Origin: Heterodera schachtii
Lineage: Eukaryota; Nematoda; Chromadorea; Rhabditida; Heteroderidae
Direction: 5' to 3'
DNA length: 64,000 bases
NCBI GenBank assembly: GCA_023374025.1
Contig: SIJG01000032.1
Coordinates: 707,197-771,196 of the forward strand
The notes beneath the pieces are model-generated. The model was not told where the DNA came from, did no database searches, and saw only the letters and a list, made by a program, of their open reading frames with translations. This document shows, piece after piece, positions 23,785 through 37,294 of the stretch; positions within the stretch are counted from its first letter, which is position 1, and the number at the start of each line of letters is the position of its first letter. A program made the position numbers and the translations under genes.

Positions 23785-25541
23785 CATTCTGCCAACGCCA
23801 AATATCAACGCGAAGGTCGACGGGCGTAGAAAAGAGAGAAGAACAGCAGCAGAAAGCGTCGTCGTCCATCCCCCCACAATAATTCGTCGTCCCCCCCCCC
23901 CGTTTCCCAGCGCTCTCCCCATTCCCTCTTATTATGTATGTACTTGCTGCAGCTGCCTGCCTTGGAGTTTGTTGGGGAGCGGACGGACGACCACGGACAC
24001 AATATAAGCGGAGAAAATGGGGGAGGAGCGGGCTCCGGGGTACGGCCAGTTCAGTCCCAGGCACTCCGTAAAAATTTTTTTTTGCCTTATGTCAACCTCT
24101 CTCCTCTTTCTTCAGTCGATTTTGGATGTATTATGTATGAGTGTATTGAATTTTAACTTTTTTCGATGAAAAAAGTAAATTCATGATAGGTATATATGTA
24201 TTTCTAGAAATTTTTTAAACGATAGTGTAGTTATTTTTGCCGAGCCAACTAAACCCAAAAAATGTGGACCGCTTTCTTTCCCATGGGACTGATTTGTCAT
24301 AGACTGATAACATTGAAGAGCACAAAATTCCTTCGGGGCCTTGCTTTGCCATGGCCTTAAATAAATTCAATAAAAATTTAAGACATTAAAGAGAACATTA
24401 AATATGAAATTATTTTAAAAAATAATTTTCAAAATTTGATCAATTTTAATTAAACAAAATAAAAATCTCCCTATGACCTTAAAAGATAGTAATGAATTTT
24501 CCCTCTCATTAATTCGATGCATTGAATTAAAAAATAATAATAATTAATTAAAACATTATAATTATCACTTGTTTCACATCCATCATTCAAATTGCTAATA
24601 AGCCATTTAACTGTTGATTAAATGAGGCCCCTTGTTGGCTACTCTATTCCATGTACCCTACAAAAATCTCCATTTTAATCAGCCAAATAAGTCCATTTAA
24701 ACGCCAACAAAAATGAGTCCCTCCTTTATATCTTCTATTTGCCCGCTCGTATTTGCCACATAAATCCATCTATTCTCTCACCAATTGAGTACCGTCCGTC
24801 CCCCGCCCGCCCTCCGCTCCACTCGCCCAGAGGGCGAATTGCCGACCGAGCGGCGTCGTCGCCGCCGCCGCACATCACTCACACACCACACAGCGACGTC
24901 GAAGACGAGGGGCGGGCGGAGGGGGCGGGGGCGGCAATCTCTCATTTCTCTCTCTCAAAAAAAATTTTTTTTTCTCCCCATTTATTTGTGGGCTGTGTGC
25001 CATTCTCAGCGAGGGGTGTGGTGTTCCTTCCTTGCTGTGTGTGCTGTTATTCTCATTTCTGCCGGCCGACCGTTTTGCCTTCAGCAATGAAAACTTGGCA
25101 TTTTTCATAACAATTTCTCCTTATTTTCATAATCAAAAAAAAAAAAAGTTTTTTTTTTTGTTCCATTTATATCCATTTGAGTTTTTTGGATAAGCACAAA
25201 CAAAATTTGTCAATTTAAATTTGTTACTTTTATTATTTTTTATTATTTAACTTTTATATCACTCTTTTTTTACTTCCTTAAAACGTTTTTTTCTGCGTCG
25301 CTTTTTTGCTTCTCTCGCCCCACTCTTGAGAAATGAGAGAATGGTGTTAAAAGAATTATTCCTCTGTTCCCCATTCTCTTCTCTTCTTTTCATTTTTAAA
25401 TGCCTTTGGCGAGGCTTTTGGCACCCGCAATTTCAGTCCCGTAACATATTTATAGTCCCCAATATAAGAAACAAAATCTCAAAACATAATTTAATTCGTT
25501 AAATAAAATAGAACTTTTGTTTCCATTTTATTTTATATATA

Positions 25542-25665
25542 TACCGTACTTACGGTATTTGAACCCCCGGGGGTTCTATTTTTCAAACCCCCTCGAAAGG
25601 GGGGTTCTAATACAGATGGGGGTTCTAATTCAGGGGGGGGGGGTTCAAATACCGTAAGTACGGTA
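25542..25665. mobile_element. Small palindromic MITE with TACCGTA ends
   Basis: The 27-bp termini (TACCGTACTTACGGTATTTG, then AACCCCC) are inverted copies, and each contains its own small palindrome. TA lies directly outside both ends, consistent with a TA target duplication as in Tc1/mariner-type MITEs. The centre alternates C-rich and G-rich runs. It sits 154 bp before the acidic-protein start codon. Confidence 0.8.
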
Positions 25666-25818
25666 TACAGCTAAATGTTACTGTATAAATTTGTGGCTAA
25701 ATATATATATTTTTTTTCAGTTTTTCAAAAGATTCGAATTTTCCAAAAGTTGCACATTTTTCCATTTTCACTGTTCCACCCCGCCGCTACCCAGTTTTTC
25801 AATAACCAGCAGAACAAA

Positions 25819-26825
25819 ATGAGCGCAACAGAGCAACAACAACAACCACAATCACAGAAGCGGGCACGCCCTGCCGAGGAAAACGGCAACGATGATGGCG
25901 CAGTGTTGACAAAAACGCAGAAAGTGGACAACGGCGATGTGTGTTTATATCTTGCCCATTTTTGCTAATTTAGGGGAAGGGAGGAGGAAGAATTTTGATA
26001 CACTTCTTTTATACACCCCCCTCCATTAGAGCCTCCTCCCTTCCATTAAAGCCACCCCCCGAAGAGGGGTTGAAAATAAGGAGAGCCCCCGAGGATACGG
26101 TACTCAAATATTACGATATCTTTTTTCAATTGTCAGATACCCTCAGCAACAGCAAATAATGAAGCCAGTGCGAACAACAACGTATTAAAAGGCAACAAAT
26201 AAAAAAATATTATTAACATTTAATTCGAATTTTTAAAATATATTATATTATTTTATACCGTCTCAAAAATTTAGCCAAACTGACCAACAATGAAAAGCCG
26301 GGCGGAGCAGCAGCAGCAGCTGATGAGGAGACGGAAGAGCAAGGGCACGAGGAAGAGGAGGAGAGTGAGGGCGAATCGGGCGCCGGCGGAGAGGAGGACG
26401 ATCAAGATGATGAGGAAGACGATGAAGAGGGTAGGGGGAGAGAGAGAGGGGGGGGGGGATGAATTTATACTTTTGAATTGCGTTGTCCTTGTATGTCCTT
26501 GGACTACGACAATCTCACGGCTTTAAAATTCGCAAATATTACGATGAGGGCAAGTTTTGATAATGTACTGGATTTCAAGTAAATAACATTTCAAAAAGGA
26601 GGAGTTTTCAAGGACGTACCCAAGCGCATACACACGTTCTTTGAGTTTAGATTAACTTAATACCGCCATAAAACTGATCAACTACTTTTTCAAATAAATT
26701 TTTTAAAATTAAAATATATATTTTTAACAGGTGCAGAGGGTGACGATGATGATGAAGAAGGAGACGATGATGATGAAGATGCCGAGGCGGATGAGGGCGG
26801 TGAAGAGGAGGAAGAGGAAGAATGA
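25819..26825 (+). CDS. Small highly acidic, prothymosin-like nuclear protein
   Basis: Four exons join in phase (25819-25938, 26137-26191, 26275-26430, 26731-26825) for 141 aa. The N-terminal part is polar with KRARP and KTQK basic patches that could act in nuclear import. The last 80 or so residues are almost wholly Glu, Asp and Gly, ending in a run of Glu. This composition and size resemble prothymosin/parathymosin and histone-chaperone tails, but acidic low-complexity tails arise often, so homology is not shown. Intron 2 must start with GC (AAAAG then GCAACA) to keep phase. A TACCGTA MITE lies upstream and a degenerate relative lies in intron 1. Confidence 0.75.
25990..26110. repeat. Degenerate relative of the TACCGTA MITE in an intron
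   Basis: A C-rich tract (ACACCCCCCTCC), a GAAGAGGGGTTGAAAATAAG centre and the end CCCCCGAGGATACGGTACTC recall the element at 25542. The left end is poorly kept. Confidence 0.45.
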
Positions 26826-27060
26826 GCTTTTCGCATCTGTTTTAAGCTAACTCTTCTGGCGACAATGTTTTGTTTGTTTGATTTCTTGGCCAATTCCCTC
26901 CTTGTCCCCTTTTCCCCCTCTGTTGACTGAGCAACATGGTTCAATCCTCTGGCCAAACTGATCAGATCACACACAACCTTTTGGCCAACACCACCCCATC
27001 CCCTCCTCGCCCATGTTATTTATATTATGAATGTGTCGTGGTTGGTTGAACCTCTGCGCA

Positions 27061-27066
27061 AATAAA
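27061..27066 (+). terminator. Polyadenylation signal AATAAA
   Basis: AATAAA lies 236 bp after the stop of the acidic-protein gene, the first good signal downstream. Confidence 0.5.
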
Positions 27067-27329
27067 GGAAAAAAATGTGCGATTTTAATTATTATTTAAA
27101 ATATTCGTTAAAACCCAACTTAGCAAAAATTTAAATGCCAAACAAAATATCCAAACACCTGGATGCCGAATTTAACATATTTTATTACAATTAATAGAGA
27201 AATATATGTGTATTTATTAGGAAAATATATATATGGTATGGTTGAGGAAATAGACAAATTCGTCAAAATCATATTGAGCAATATTTTGGGTAGATGAAGA
27301 AAAAAATTAAATATTTTAGAAAATGAAAT

Positions 27330-30300
27330 TTATGAGAAAAATGAGGTGTCTTTCCATTTGAAGTAATTTGGTGAGTCTATTTGGTCACATGTGAACAGCT
27401 CATTCTGTCCTTGGATTTGGTTGAATGCGTGCTTTGGCACCTAAATTTTGAATTTTAAAGTTTCAATACTTAATAATGATTATACTGTAGATCATTAGTC
27501 AGTTAGAAATCCCAAAGAAGTGATCAAATGAGAATTAGTTTTTTAAATTATTTTTTTGAGTTATTTGAGGTGAAACATTCCTATAATTAATAATAATTAA
27601 GTTAAATTAATTTTTTTAAAAAACTAATTGAATTTCCCACTGAATAAAACTAATCACCAATTTCATTCCGTCCCCAGAATCACACAGCATTCGTGCTAAT
27701 GAGGCACGTTTTATTTGTCGAATGTGCTCCTCGGACATCACTTTTCGGTTTTCGTAGAAAAATCTGAATTTTTTAATTTGTGTTTTTTGAATTAAACGCT
27801 GAAATTTTTACCGGTCTCCATCTCTGAGTGCCCTGAATTGCTTTCCAATAATGCATGCAAGCGTTGGACCTAAATCATTTGGATATTCTGAGTAAAATAT
27901 TCTTTAAAAATTGCTCACCAATCATTCCTCCTTCAACGGGGTCTTCCAAAATGCTTCCAACATACATGTCAATGAGTTCTTTAAAAACAGTTTTATTAAT
28001 TGAATAATTAAAAATAATTGTTTAATTTGATAGATGTTTAATTAGAGAAAAAATTTAGTTTTAATAGTTAATTTTTTAATTTAATTCTTGCAAAGCTAAT
28101 GAGCTTATAGGGTTTGACATTTTGGTTCAAAATAAGGACAAGCCCGAAAGTTTTTGATCCTACCAAATTTTTAGAAAAATTTTTTTGTATTGTGATTTTC
28201 AGATTCCAATGTTATAAATTGCAGGGTTAGTGGTATAGTACAACTTTCTCTATAAAATCCGCCACCCCCTAAAAATGTTAAAACTCACGCACCAACTCTT
28301 TTGTAAAGAATACGCAAATTTTCGCGCACAACCGGATTCGTAATTGTGCTGTTCAAGTCGTTAAAGTCGCGCACTGGCGGCAAATTGCACACTTCGCGCC
28401 AAGCAGTGTAACCAGGGATGCCATGGTCACGACCACGTTGAATGTTGATTGAGCTTAAGCAAAGATTGATGAAAAAATATATAAAAAGCAAAATAAATTT
28501 ACTACAATTTTTAAAATTGAATTTTATGCCCAAGCATGGAAAAAAACTCACCCAAGGTCGGAATTCCCAAAAATTTTCTCCGTCACTGCAATTGTTAAGC
28601 GTTGCGGCATTTTTGCTGGCAGTGTCATCAGGCCTTAAAATTTTAAAATGTTGATTGTGCTAAAGCTGATCAGTGCCCCGCCAACTAATCAGTTTACCCC
28701 TGATCAATGGATCAATGCCGTTGTTGATTATATGAATACTCCTGAACATTCCATCGTTGAATGGGATTCCACCTTAAATTATTCTTTAATTTTTTTCTGA
28801 TCGACCTACAAATAAACATACCAATTTGTTGAAATTTCTCATTGAAGAATGGATAAAATTCCTTAATATAAATTAATTAAATCAATTTTTGTATTGGCAA
28901 TTAAATAATTATTGTAATTTTAGACACAAACAAAACAATTGATATTCATAAATTTATGTATTTAAAGTTCAAATTTTGTGAATTTCTTTTCTTAATAAAG
29001 TTTAGCAGATCACTAAAAAATTTTCTGACCTGTATCATGCCATGGCCAAATCGGAATGCGCAACCAGTGAATTCATTCTACAAAAATGATATTTAAAAAA
29101 AAATCATAAAATTTAATTTTATTTAAAAAATAACTCACCAAAACAGAAGGGTCAACCTTTGGGTTGTATCCTCTGTATGGCCCAATTAGTTCATTGAATT
29201 TTTTGCCCAACACTCTTGGCAGATATTCCTTAAAAAATAATGATTTTTAATGATTATTATTTTTTCATTTGTTTTACTTCAAAAGTGATTTTTTGTACGA
29301 CAGCGCCAATGATTTTGCGTGTCTCCAAGAATATCCGATCTTGGTCCCAATGCTCATTGATCTGTTGCATAATCAGGGCAATTCTGGATTTGAAAAATGA
29401 AACTTGTAAATTGGAACTTTTTTTTTTACAATAATGCCTATCGAGAAACCCCTGACCTTAAAACTCATGGATGCGGGATACCCTTGCCCAAGACACATCT
29501 ACATCCAAATTTTTTAATAATCAATTTATTATTTTTTAATTTTCGGTTTTATTTTAGTACCTACCACCCTCCAAGAACCGTAGGCTCCAAATTTTAATGG
29601 AAAATGGAAAAACTAAATAGTGTGTGAAAAGTTTTCTTGGCTGGCTAGCAAAAAAAAGGTCGTCAATAGACCGTCCCTGGACCATGTTACGGGTCAGCGT
29701 TCGGATTTGATATTCCAAATTGAATACACAATTTTATGGTGTTTAATAACAGACGCTTATCTGTTTAATCAGTGATCAATTCCAACTGATACAAAAATCT
29801 ATTAACCTTAAATTATTTGGTATAAATCTACCAAGGTCAGTATGTTCACTTCACTTCACCTGTTGTGCTCTCGAACAAACAGTGTGTGCAGTGCGGCGAG
29901 GCCGACAAAAATGTTTGCTCGGTCATCGCCCGCAATCAAATTTTGATTGTTGTCAACGGGCGGGAAAATTCGGCCCCGCAGAATGTTCGTCTTCATGAAG
30001 CCTCCCTGACGGAACAGGAACTGATCACGCGTGCTGCTCCCGTAAATCTGGAAATAATTTAAGATTTTAAATAAAAAAATTCATAAAATATCAAAAATGA
30101 ATTCTGAAATAGATAGATTTCCATTGAATTTTTTAAATATAAATTTTCAATAAAATAAATGAAAAATAAGGTTTTGCTCTAAAAATAGGCAAAATTCTCT
30201 CCACCTTCGTTGATCAGAATTATTTGTAAATTATTATTTTATTCTATTCTCTTCAAAACAGCACCGCCGGACTTATCAGGAAAAAATTTTGAAATTTTCA

Positions 30301-32137
30301 TAATTTTTGGGATTTGTTAATTGGAAATCAAATAAATAAAATTGAAATTTGCTCAAAACTATACCATTGAACCGTCAATGAATGCGGTGTTCTCATTGTA
30401 CTGTTCTCGCGTTTGGTCGCTGCCCGTTCCACAAACCTGGAATAAGAAAATACATAAATAAGCTATTGTAAATTCAAAAAAAAAAAAAAAAAAACTTACC
30501 GGTGCTGACCTGGCGACTGGCAAGCACAAAAAGCGTCCAAAACTAATGAAAACAAAAATTTTAGATAATTTGTTTTAATTTTAAAAATTAAAATTTTTGT
30601 TTACAAATTTTAGGAAAAAAAGTTACGTTGGGTCCATTCGACTCAACATCACTGAAAAACATTGACCACCTTCCGGCTTGCAACTGGCGCAAATCTTAAA
30701 AAAAACATATTTATTAAAAAATAAATAAAATTCTATCTTAATTGGAAAGGAAGTTTTATTTCATTCAAATGTAATTTTATATTAATTAAACTTTTTAAAA
30801 CAATTTTTGGTTGATAAAGTTATTTTTGTATGTAATTTTGGTGTTAATTCTCGAGTTGAAATGGTCAACATTGTAATGATAATGATGATTTTACTTGGTT
30901 GTTAAGCATTGTGGTCTTTGCCACGTCATGCGCAATGAATTGGCCCCATTGCATGAACAACGCATTCCAACGCACCGGAATTTCCGATGCTGAACTCAGC
31001 ATCTAAGTAAAAATAATAAATTTAAATTAATAATTAATTTAACAATTTATTTTTTTAAAAAATTTGTGTCATTTACTAGGTTGTATCATAAAAAATGACC
31101 CCCCCCCCCCCCTTTTTTTGAGAAGTAGGTAATAAAAAAAATATATTTAACTATTAAAAAATATAATAATTTTAATGTAAATAAATATCGAATATACCAT
31201 AGGAAAGCTCTGACTATTCGCTTTAAAATAAGTTTATTTAATTCGTACCCAAGTCGTTTTTAAAAAAAATTAATGTATTTTAATTGAGATTGATGGTCAT
31301 TTTTATGAATTAATTAATTTGTTATGATTAAATGAAAAAATTATAGATAGATTAACATACTAATCGACTAGCTTCACGCGAAGATGGGCGCAGACGATTT
31401 AGAGATGCTGTGTTAATAATAAAGATAAATAAATTAATCAGAAAAAAAAATATTTAAATGATATTTAAACAAAAATTCATTACAAACACACCAACAGGCG
31501 CTCCAAGATTGTCATCATAAATTGATGGTTTTAATCTAAAAAGATAAAATTAATTAGAATAAAAAATTATTTGGGAAAACATTTTTTTATCCATATCTTT
31601 GAACAAAAAAGGACCTTGCGAATGGCATAAATGCAGCTCCGCGCAACGGCTTTTCCAAATTGTTGCACGTTCCTATAGGCATAATTAAAAACAAAAATTG
31701 AAATTTACTTATTTTTTATATCACCGTCAAAGCTGCGGAATTTCAAATGGTAGCACAAATTTTTCTTGCAATTTGTCGCCGTCTGTGTTGGCACACAACC
31801 AAACGCGCCGTTGCTGATGCGAACATCGGTCGTTGAAATCGTCCGACGAATGGAAATGTCTAAAAAATATATATTATTTATTAGAATTTTATATATTCAT
31901 TTTAATTGTTTTTTTTAAATTTACCTTCATGCGTTGAGACAAATGTGCCTGGAAAATTAATGGTTTAATTTAAAAAAAAAGTTAAAATATATTAAAATAA
32001 TTCTATGGTCTCAAAGCGATCGGATTTTTATTAAAATTAAGTTAAATTTTTAATTTTTAAGCAACCAAAACTTACAATCAGTTTCCTCAAATTCACCATT
32101 CGCAGCCCGAACCGCAGCTTTACCTGCAATTTATAAT

Positions 32138-32168
<31 letters not shown>

Positions 32169-35100
32169 TTTATTTTTAATTTTCACCTTTACACATTTTG
32201 CAAGACCGAGCACAGTTAACCACCATCCAAACTGCATTTGTCTCACATTCCTTAAGCGAAGCCCAGAAAGAGCACAATCGGTGTCGATCAACACAAACGG
32301 AAGTGCCTAACATTAAAAACAAATTAAAGAAAAAAAAAATTATCACAACAATGGCTAGGGAAAATATTGGCATAAATTTTATCAGAATGAGGGGTTAACT
32401 CAAAATTTCTATAAAATAAATTTAATAAAAATCCTCAAATGGCTAAAAACGGGTATTTTATTAATTTTAGTGAAAAATTATATATAAATAGAAATTCCTT
32501 TTTATGCTTATTTTGACATAAAATTAACAAATTTTAGAATGAAAAATTTAAACAAAATTATTCACAAAAATTACCTAAAAAAGTTTTCTTTGAAAATTTT
32601 TCTGTCTTTAAGGGTCAAAAAGGTCAATATGGACTAAATTGCAAACTATGGAAAAATATTTATATCGTAGAAGTTTCTAACCAAGCTAAACAACCCATAA
32701 GAAATTATGGATGTCCATATTTTCCTTGGCCCAAATCAAAGCAATGTAAAGCTGTACCATTGCATTTGTCACAAGAAACCGGGCAATGGTCACGCATCCA
32801 GTCCCGATTACCCTCACATTCGCCAATGGACGACCAAAATTTGCATAAATCTAAAAAATAATTTTATTTTTTAATTTTTTTTTTTGCCATTATTACCATG
32901 CCGATCCGCACACTCTCCGTCCAACGGACTCTTGGTAAAGCGTTCAACTGACGAGGACAACGACGATTCCGCTGACGTTGAATGTCTTCGAATGCCCGGG
33001 CTTTGTCCTTTTGACAATAATGTGGTGGTGGATGTCGTTCTAAAAAATAGTTCGGCATTTTGATCTTCCCGGTTTTTTTTACTTATCAATAGAGTTGGTC
33101 GGGACCGGGACCAAAACACGGACAACTGAGTACCGAAGTCCCGGTTTTGACCAGTTTTGACCGGAACCGGGAAATTCCCGGGTTTTTTCCCGGTTTTCCC
33201 AGCCAAAAAGTCCCGGGTTTTCAACCCGAAAAGTCCCGGTCCCGGTTTACCTCAAAATTCCCGGTCCCGACCAACCCTACTTATCAAGCAAGGCTTTATT
33301 TATAAAGAAACAAAAAAAGAACGGCGGCAACCACCATAACCGTTACACAAATCGAATTCAAAAATCCCCCTCCACGGTAATAAAATATGATTACGATATA
33401 TGCCAAGTTTCCCTCCCCGTTACGGTAGCCATAATATTTACAAAATGCCAAATTTTTTGCCTTTCTTCAGCAGTTGATGAAGCTGTTGTCGTCGTCATCA
33501 ATGTTTCTGACGTTTCCGTTGATGACTTTGTTTTTGTTGGTGTTGTCGCCGTTGATTTCTGCTCAGCTGATGGCGCATGTGCTCCTCCTCTGCTGTTGGA
33601 CAGCTCGTCGAGATCGAAGATTTTTGTATCGGAATTGAACGCATTTTCATCCTCCACGTCATTTTGGCTTTGTCCATAAATTACTAAGAAAAGAGAAACT
33701 GTTTTTAAATGATTTTCATTTTTTTTTGTTAAGTTATTTTTAAATTTTCAGATGCAATCTTTATTTTTCGAGATTTTGAATACCTTTTTCTAAATAAGTA
33801 AATTATAAAAATGAAAAATTTTGGTGAAGTAAAAAAAATTAGTGGAAAATTTTTGAAAGTTACGGGCAATTGCCAAAAAAATATGATCACGTCCAAAAAA
33901 AAAATCATTTTTTATTCCGTTTTTTGTTAAAGAATTACTGAATTTTAATTGAAAAATTCAAATTGACAAAACACAATTTGAAATATTTTTTTCCAAAACC
34001 CCAAAAAATATTATTATTTTTATTTTGGTTAAAAAGATTAACATATTTTCCAATATATTTTAAAATTAAAAGCTTTTTAAAAAGCCACATTAATGAAAAA
34101 AACATCCACAACAAACTACATATAAACAGTATTAAATTTATATGAAAACTTTTGCAAATTTCATCTTAATCACCTTTAAAACTATTATTGAAATTGCCAA
34201 TCTTTCTTCAAATCTTCATATATATTTTTTTTTAATTTTTGCGCAAAAATCAGCCCACAATTCATTACCATTATTTCTATATTTGCACTTTCCCCCTCCA
34301 GCGCAAGGTCCCCCACACTTTCCATTGTTGTACGCAAAATTCCAGTTTTTAAACCAAATCGACCCACTCACTCACAACTGAACTGACTGACTAAGCGCCG
34401 CTTGTTTCTGCATTCAAAAACGGGTTTGTTTGTGGCGTTTTGTCGTTGTCGTCTGCTCTCCCCCCCCCCCCCCCCTCACTTTTCTTGGTGGTTGTGGTGG
34501 CCGCTTTTTGGTGACTTATAGGAAACAAATGAAACAAAACGTCCGACGGGGAAGCGGGGGGGGGGGGGGGGGAAGAAAGAATCATTGCGCACGCCGATCG
34601 GAGATTTGTCTCCCTCCCCTCGACGCCCCGTCCCAAGGTCATCTCCCCCCCTGACGCATGCCGATTTTCCATTCCATAAATCAGATCGCTTTTTTCCCCA
34701 ATACTTCGCTTTCATCGAAAGAAGAAGCGATTGGATGTGGGGTGACCACAAAAAAGTGAATGGAGGGGAAGATCTGATCAGAAATTTATCTGCTTTTGAT
34801 TAATTTGGCGATACATCTCCCCCTCTGCCCCCCTTCCCAACAAAAAATGGAATTGGGGTGGAATGAAAAGAGGGGGGTAAAGCAATTAACAGTAATGAAT
34901 AATGTGCTGCACATGAATGACATGCACATAAAATCACTTTCACTGTGATCAGATTTTGACGCTGCTTCAGCAACTAAATTCTTTTTTTTTCCTCTACTAT
35001 GATTGGAATTTTGGTACAAGAATTTCTTTATTTTTTGTGCCGTTACTCAATGAATCGTGAAAATTAATGCGGATTTTTCGATTTTATGCTTAATGGATAG

Positions 35101-35521
35101 AAAACATGGGAGGGGGGATCTCGCTCCAAACAGTCAGAGTGACTCATGCGAAAAGCGCAGTGGAATGCAATTTTTTGAAAAAAAACAAGTGCCGGATTTC
35201 CGGTGGAAGCTAGTGAATTAAAATTAGAGAAATGATTGATTAAAAATTTTTATTAAAAACAATTAAATTAAATAGAATATTTTGAATTTTCAACTCACAA
35301 TTCAAATGCACAGAGAATAGCAGGAAAAGTGCCAGCCCAGCAAATGATGACCTTCTCGCGCCAGTGCGCCGCCGATTTTTTGCCATTCCACCATCAACGG
35401 ATGCCGCCAATTTTTGTTTCCTTCTGTTGCTGTTGTTGCTCGGTTTTCTTGTTGGATTGTTCATAGATGATGAGTTTGAAGACGAAGCTTTTGAGAATGG
35501 AAGATAATCTGTCCAAGTCAT
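27330..35521 (-). CDS. Secreted heme peroxidase with two ShKT domains
   Basis: More than 20 short exons run from 35521 to 27330. The first exon (35521 to about 35296) encodes a basic N terminus and a hydrophobic signal or anchor ([19 protein letters not shown]). A Ser/Thr-rich linker follows (about 33690-33461 and 33041-32895). Two six-cysteine ShKT domains come next: CADRHDLCKFW...SCDKC (about 32900-32740) and [11 protein letters not shown]...CKMC (about 32310-32200). The peroxidase part has WGQFIAHD with the distal His (about 30930), [11 protein letters not shown] (about 29880), AFRFGHGM with the proximal His (about 29050), and [16 protein letters not shown] (about 28410). It ends VPKHAF...DTSFFS. 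Nematode ShKT-peroxidases such as MLT-7 and SKPO-1 cross-link or protect the cuticle using H2O2. Intron 2 appears to be GC-AG. The peroxidase body is certain; the N-terminal exon is less so. Confidence 0.9.
33090..33279. mobile_element. hAT-type MITE in peroxidase intron
   Basis: Termini TAGAGTTGGTCGGGACCGGG and the inverse of TAGGGTTGGTCGGGACCGGG are near-perfect inverted repeats. Both ends are flanked by the direct repeat CTTATCAA (33082-33089 and 33280-33287). An 8-bp target duplication and TAGRG ends are typical of hAT elements. The 190-bp interior is CCGGG-rich and non-coding. Confidence 0.85.
34452..34573. repeat. Paired poly(C) and poly(G) runs
   Basis: A run of 16-18 C (about 34459-34476) and a run of about 18 G (about 34556-34573) lie 80 bp apart in peroxidase intron 1. 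They could pair with each other or form G-quadruplex structure. Confidence 0.7.
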
Positions 35522-37294
35522 TACAGCTTAAATTTTGGGAGATTTAACAGATTTTATGAGTAATAAAAAAAATTAATAATATAACTAATGAAAGACGTTG
35601 AGTCATTTCTACAGTTTAATTAATTAAATGAAAAAATATTGAGTCACTTTCTATAGATTAATTAATTAAATGCTCTTAAAATAATTCTAAAAATGTTAAG
35701 TAATGAAAGATACCTAATTAATTAAAATTTTTCTTAAATTAAAAATCAAATGGATTTATTAAAACCCACTTCGCGCAAATTGGTCCATTCAATTAGAAGT
35801 AATTATGAAATGAAGTGGTTCAGCAGAGCATTAATTAGCCCATTAAATAGAGGCACGGTTTTGAAGTTACTGTGTGGTCTTAAAATTACAAAATAAAAAA
35901 TTTCCCGAGAAGGCTCTTTGCCGATTTTGTTTAATTCAATTTATGCGGTTTATTCAGCATTGCATTCATTATTTGCCCAAGAACAATGAATGACCTGCAG
36001 TCATTAAACAATGGTTGGGGTGGGAACAATGGGTAATTTGGTAATTGGGTAATTTGTGGACTTTCAGGGCCAAAGGTTGACCCTAAAAACGCGTCAATTA
36101 ATGGCTTTTCGCTTTCATTTTGTCACTTTGATGACCAAATTTTTGCCGCAAAATTCCTATTTAATTTTTTTTGCTATTGTTTGAGCAAAAATGGAGCATT
36201 GGGAAAGGGAGAACAATTGGAAATTAAATATTATTTTTTTGATGTGCGCAACGCTTACTTTCCCCCGCCCCCCGTTCAGTCCCCGTCAGCAAAAGGAATG
36301 TATGCGCAAAAAAGCCGTTTATTGCACAATTTTGGTCATCAATTATGGATTTGGGACTATTTTGCACACTTATGTAAATGTGTTTAATTTAATTTAATTT
36401 AATTTGAATTTTCTTGAGCACTAAGAATTTTTGATTAGAAGATGCAAAACATTAGACAGATCCTCAATTAAATACCTCTTAAGCTGAACAAATTAGTGTT
36501 AAGACAACAGTCGGCATTTTTACAAAAAAAAAATATATTCACACAATGAAAAAAGTCATTGTCATCCCTAAAATTTGGTGGACGATTGGTTGGTGGAGGA
36601 TGCCTATGTTCACCACCAATATCAACAAACACCAGTTTTTTGTTGTTGTTGTTGCTGTTGTGTTGTTCTAGGCTACTACTTTTGGCTGTTTGATGTTGGG
36701 GTGGTGCATTTTGTCGGTTGGTTCCTCCCCAAATTCGTTTTGTCCTCCCTCCCCTGCTTCTGCTTCCCCCCCCCCCCCGCTCACCCGTCTCTGCTGCCCA
36801 TTTTTCACCCCTAAATGCTGCGCAACACGCCATATCGGAGATTGCTTCTTCCTGATAAGCGGAAAATGAAAGGAAAAGCATTTAAGTATAATTGGCCAAT
36901 GAGGTGGAAAAGGGATATTTGTCATCCTTATGCAGTGGATGCTGCTTATCAAGCTAGTCAATAATGAAGTAAAATTGGATAGAAAAGCAAAAAAATGAAG
37001 AAAAAGGATAAATGAAGCATGGTGAGGATAATGATATTCAAATTCAAAAAGTTATTACACAAAGGTAATATGCATTAATTAAATGGTTGATGAACAAGAG
37101 ATGCAAAATCCAGCGAAAAATGGATTAAATTATTCAATTAGTTAAAAAATTATTACCATGTGATAAATTTATGATTTCAGATAATGCTAATCCGATGATT
37201 ACAGTACTCAATAATGCCGCAATTAGCTAACCATGGAGTGCGGCGTGAGATCCGCAGTTAAACAAATATTATTATAAAAATTTTTTTGTAAAAA
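35522..37294. promoter_or_regulatory. Region upstream of the peroxidase
   Basis: No gene is established. The first kilobase is AT-rich. From 36240 to 36850 there are C-rich and poly(C) tracts. An antisense open frame of 137 codons (36468-36881) is made of low-complexity Gly, Pro and Asn runs without splice context. The region probably includes the peroxidase promoter. Confidence 0.4.

Larger units (their letters stand above)
22119..25541. other. Long intergenic region with repeats and a GC-rich island
   Basis: No gene is supported. The region holds an AT-rich tract, a CATA/TATG microsatellite (22498-22529), a foldback transposon (22941-23416), long pyrimidine-rich stretches (about 22750-22920 and 23420-23620), a 32-bp triplication (23689-23784), and GC-rich islands at about 23800-24070 and 24780-25080. 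The second island is about 0.8 kb before the acidic-protein gene and may mark its promoter. Confidence 0.5.

Noticed and set aside
23616..24156. Several overlapping open frames on both strands
   Set aside because: They follow the pyrimidine-rich triplication and GC-rich island and show only low-complexity residues.
36468..36881. 137-codon minus-strand Gly/Asn/Pro-rich frame
   Set aside because: Made of simple-sequence runs, with no adjoining exon and no domain. A coding role is not excluded but is unsupported.
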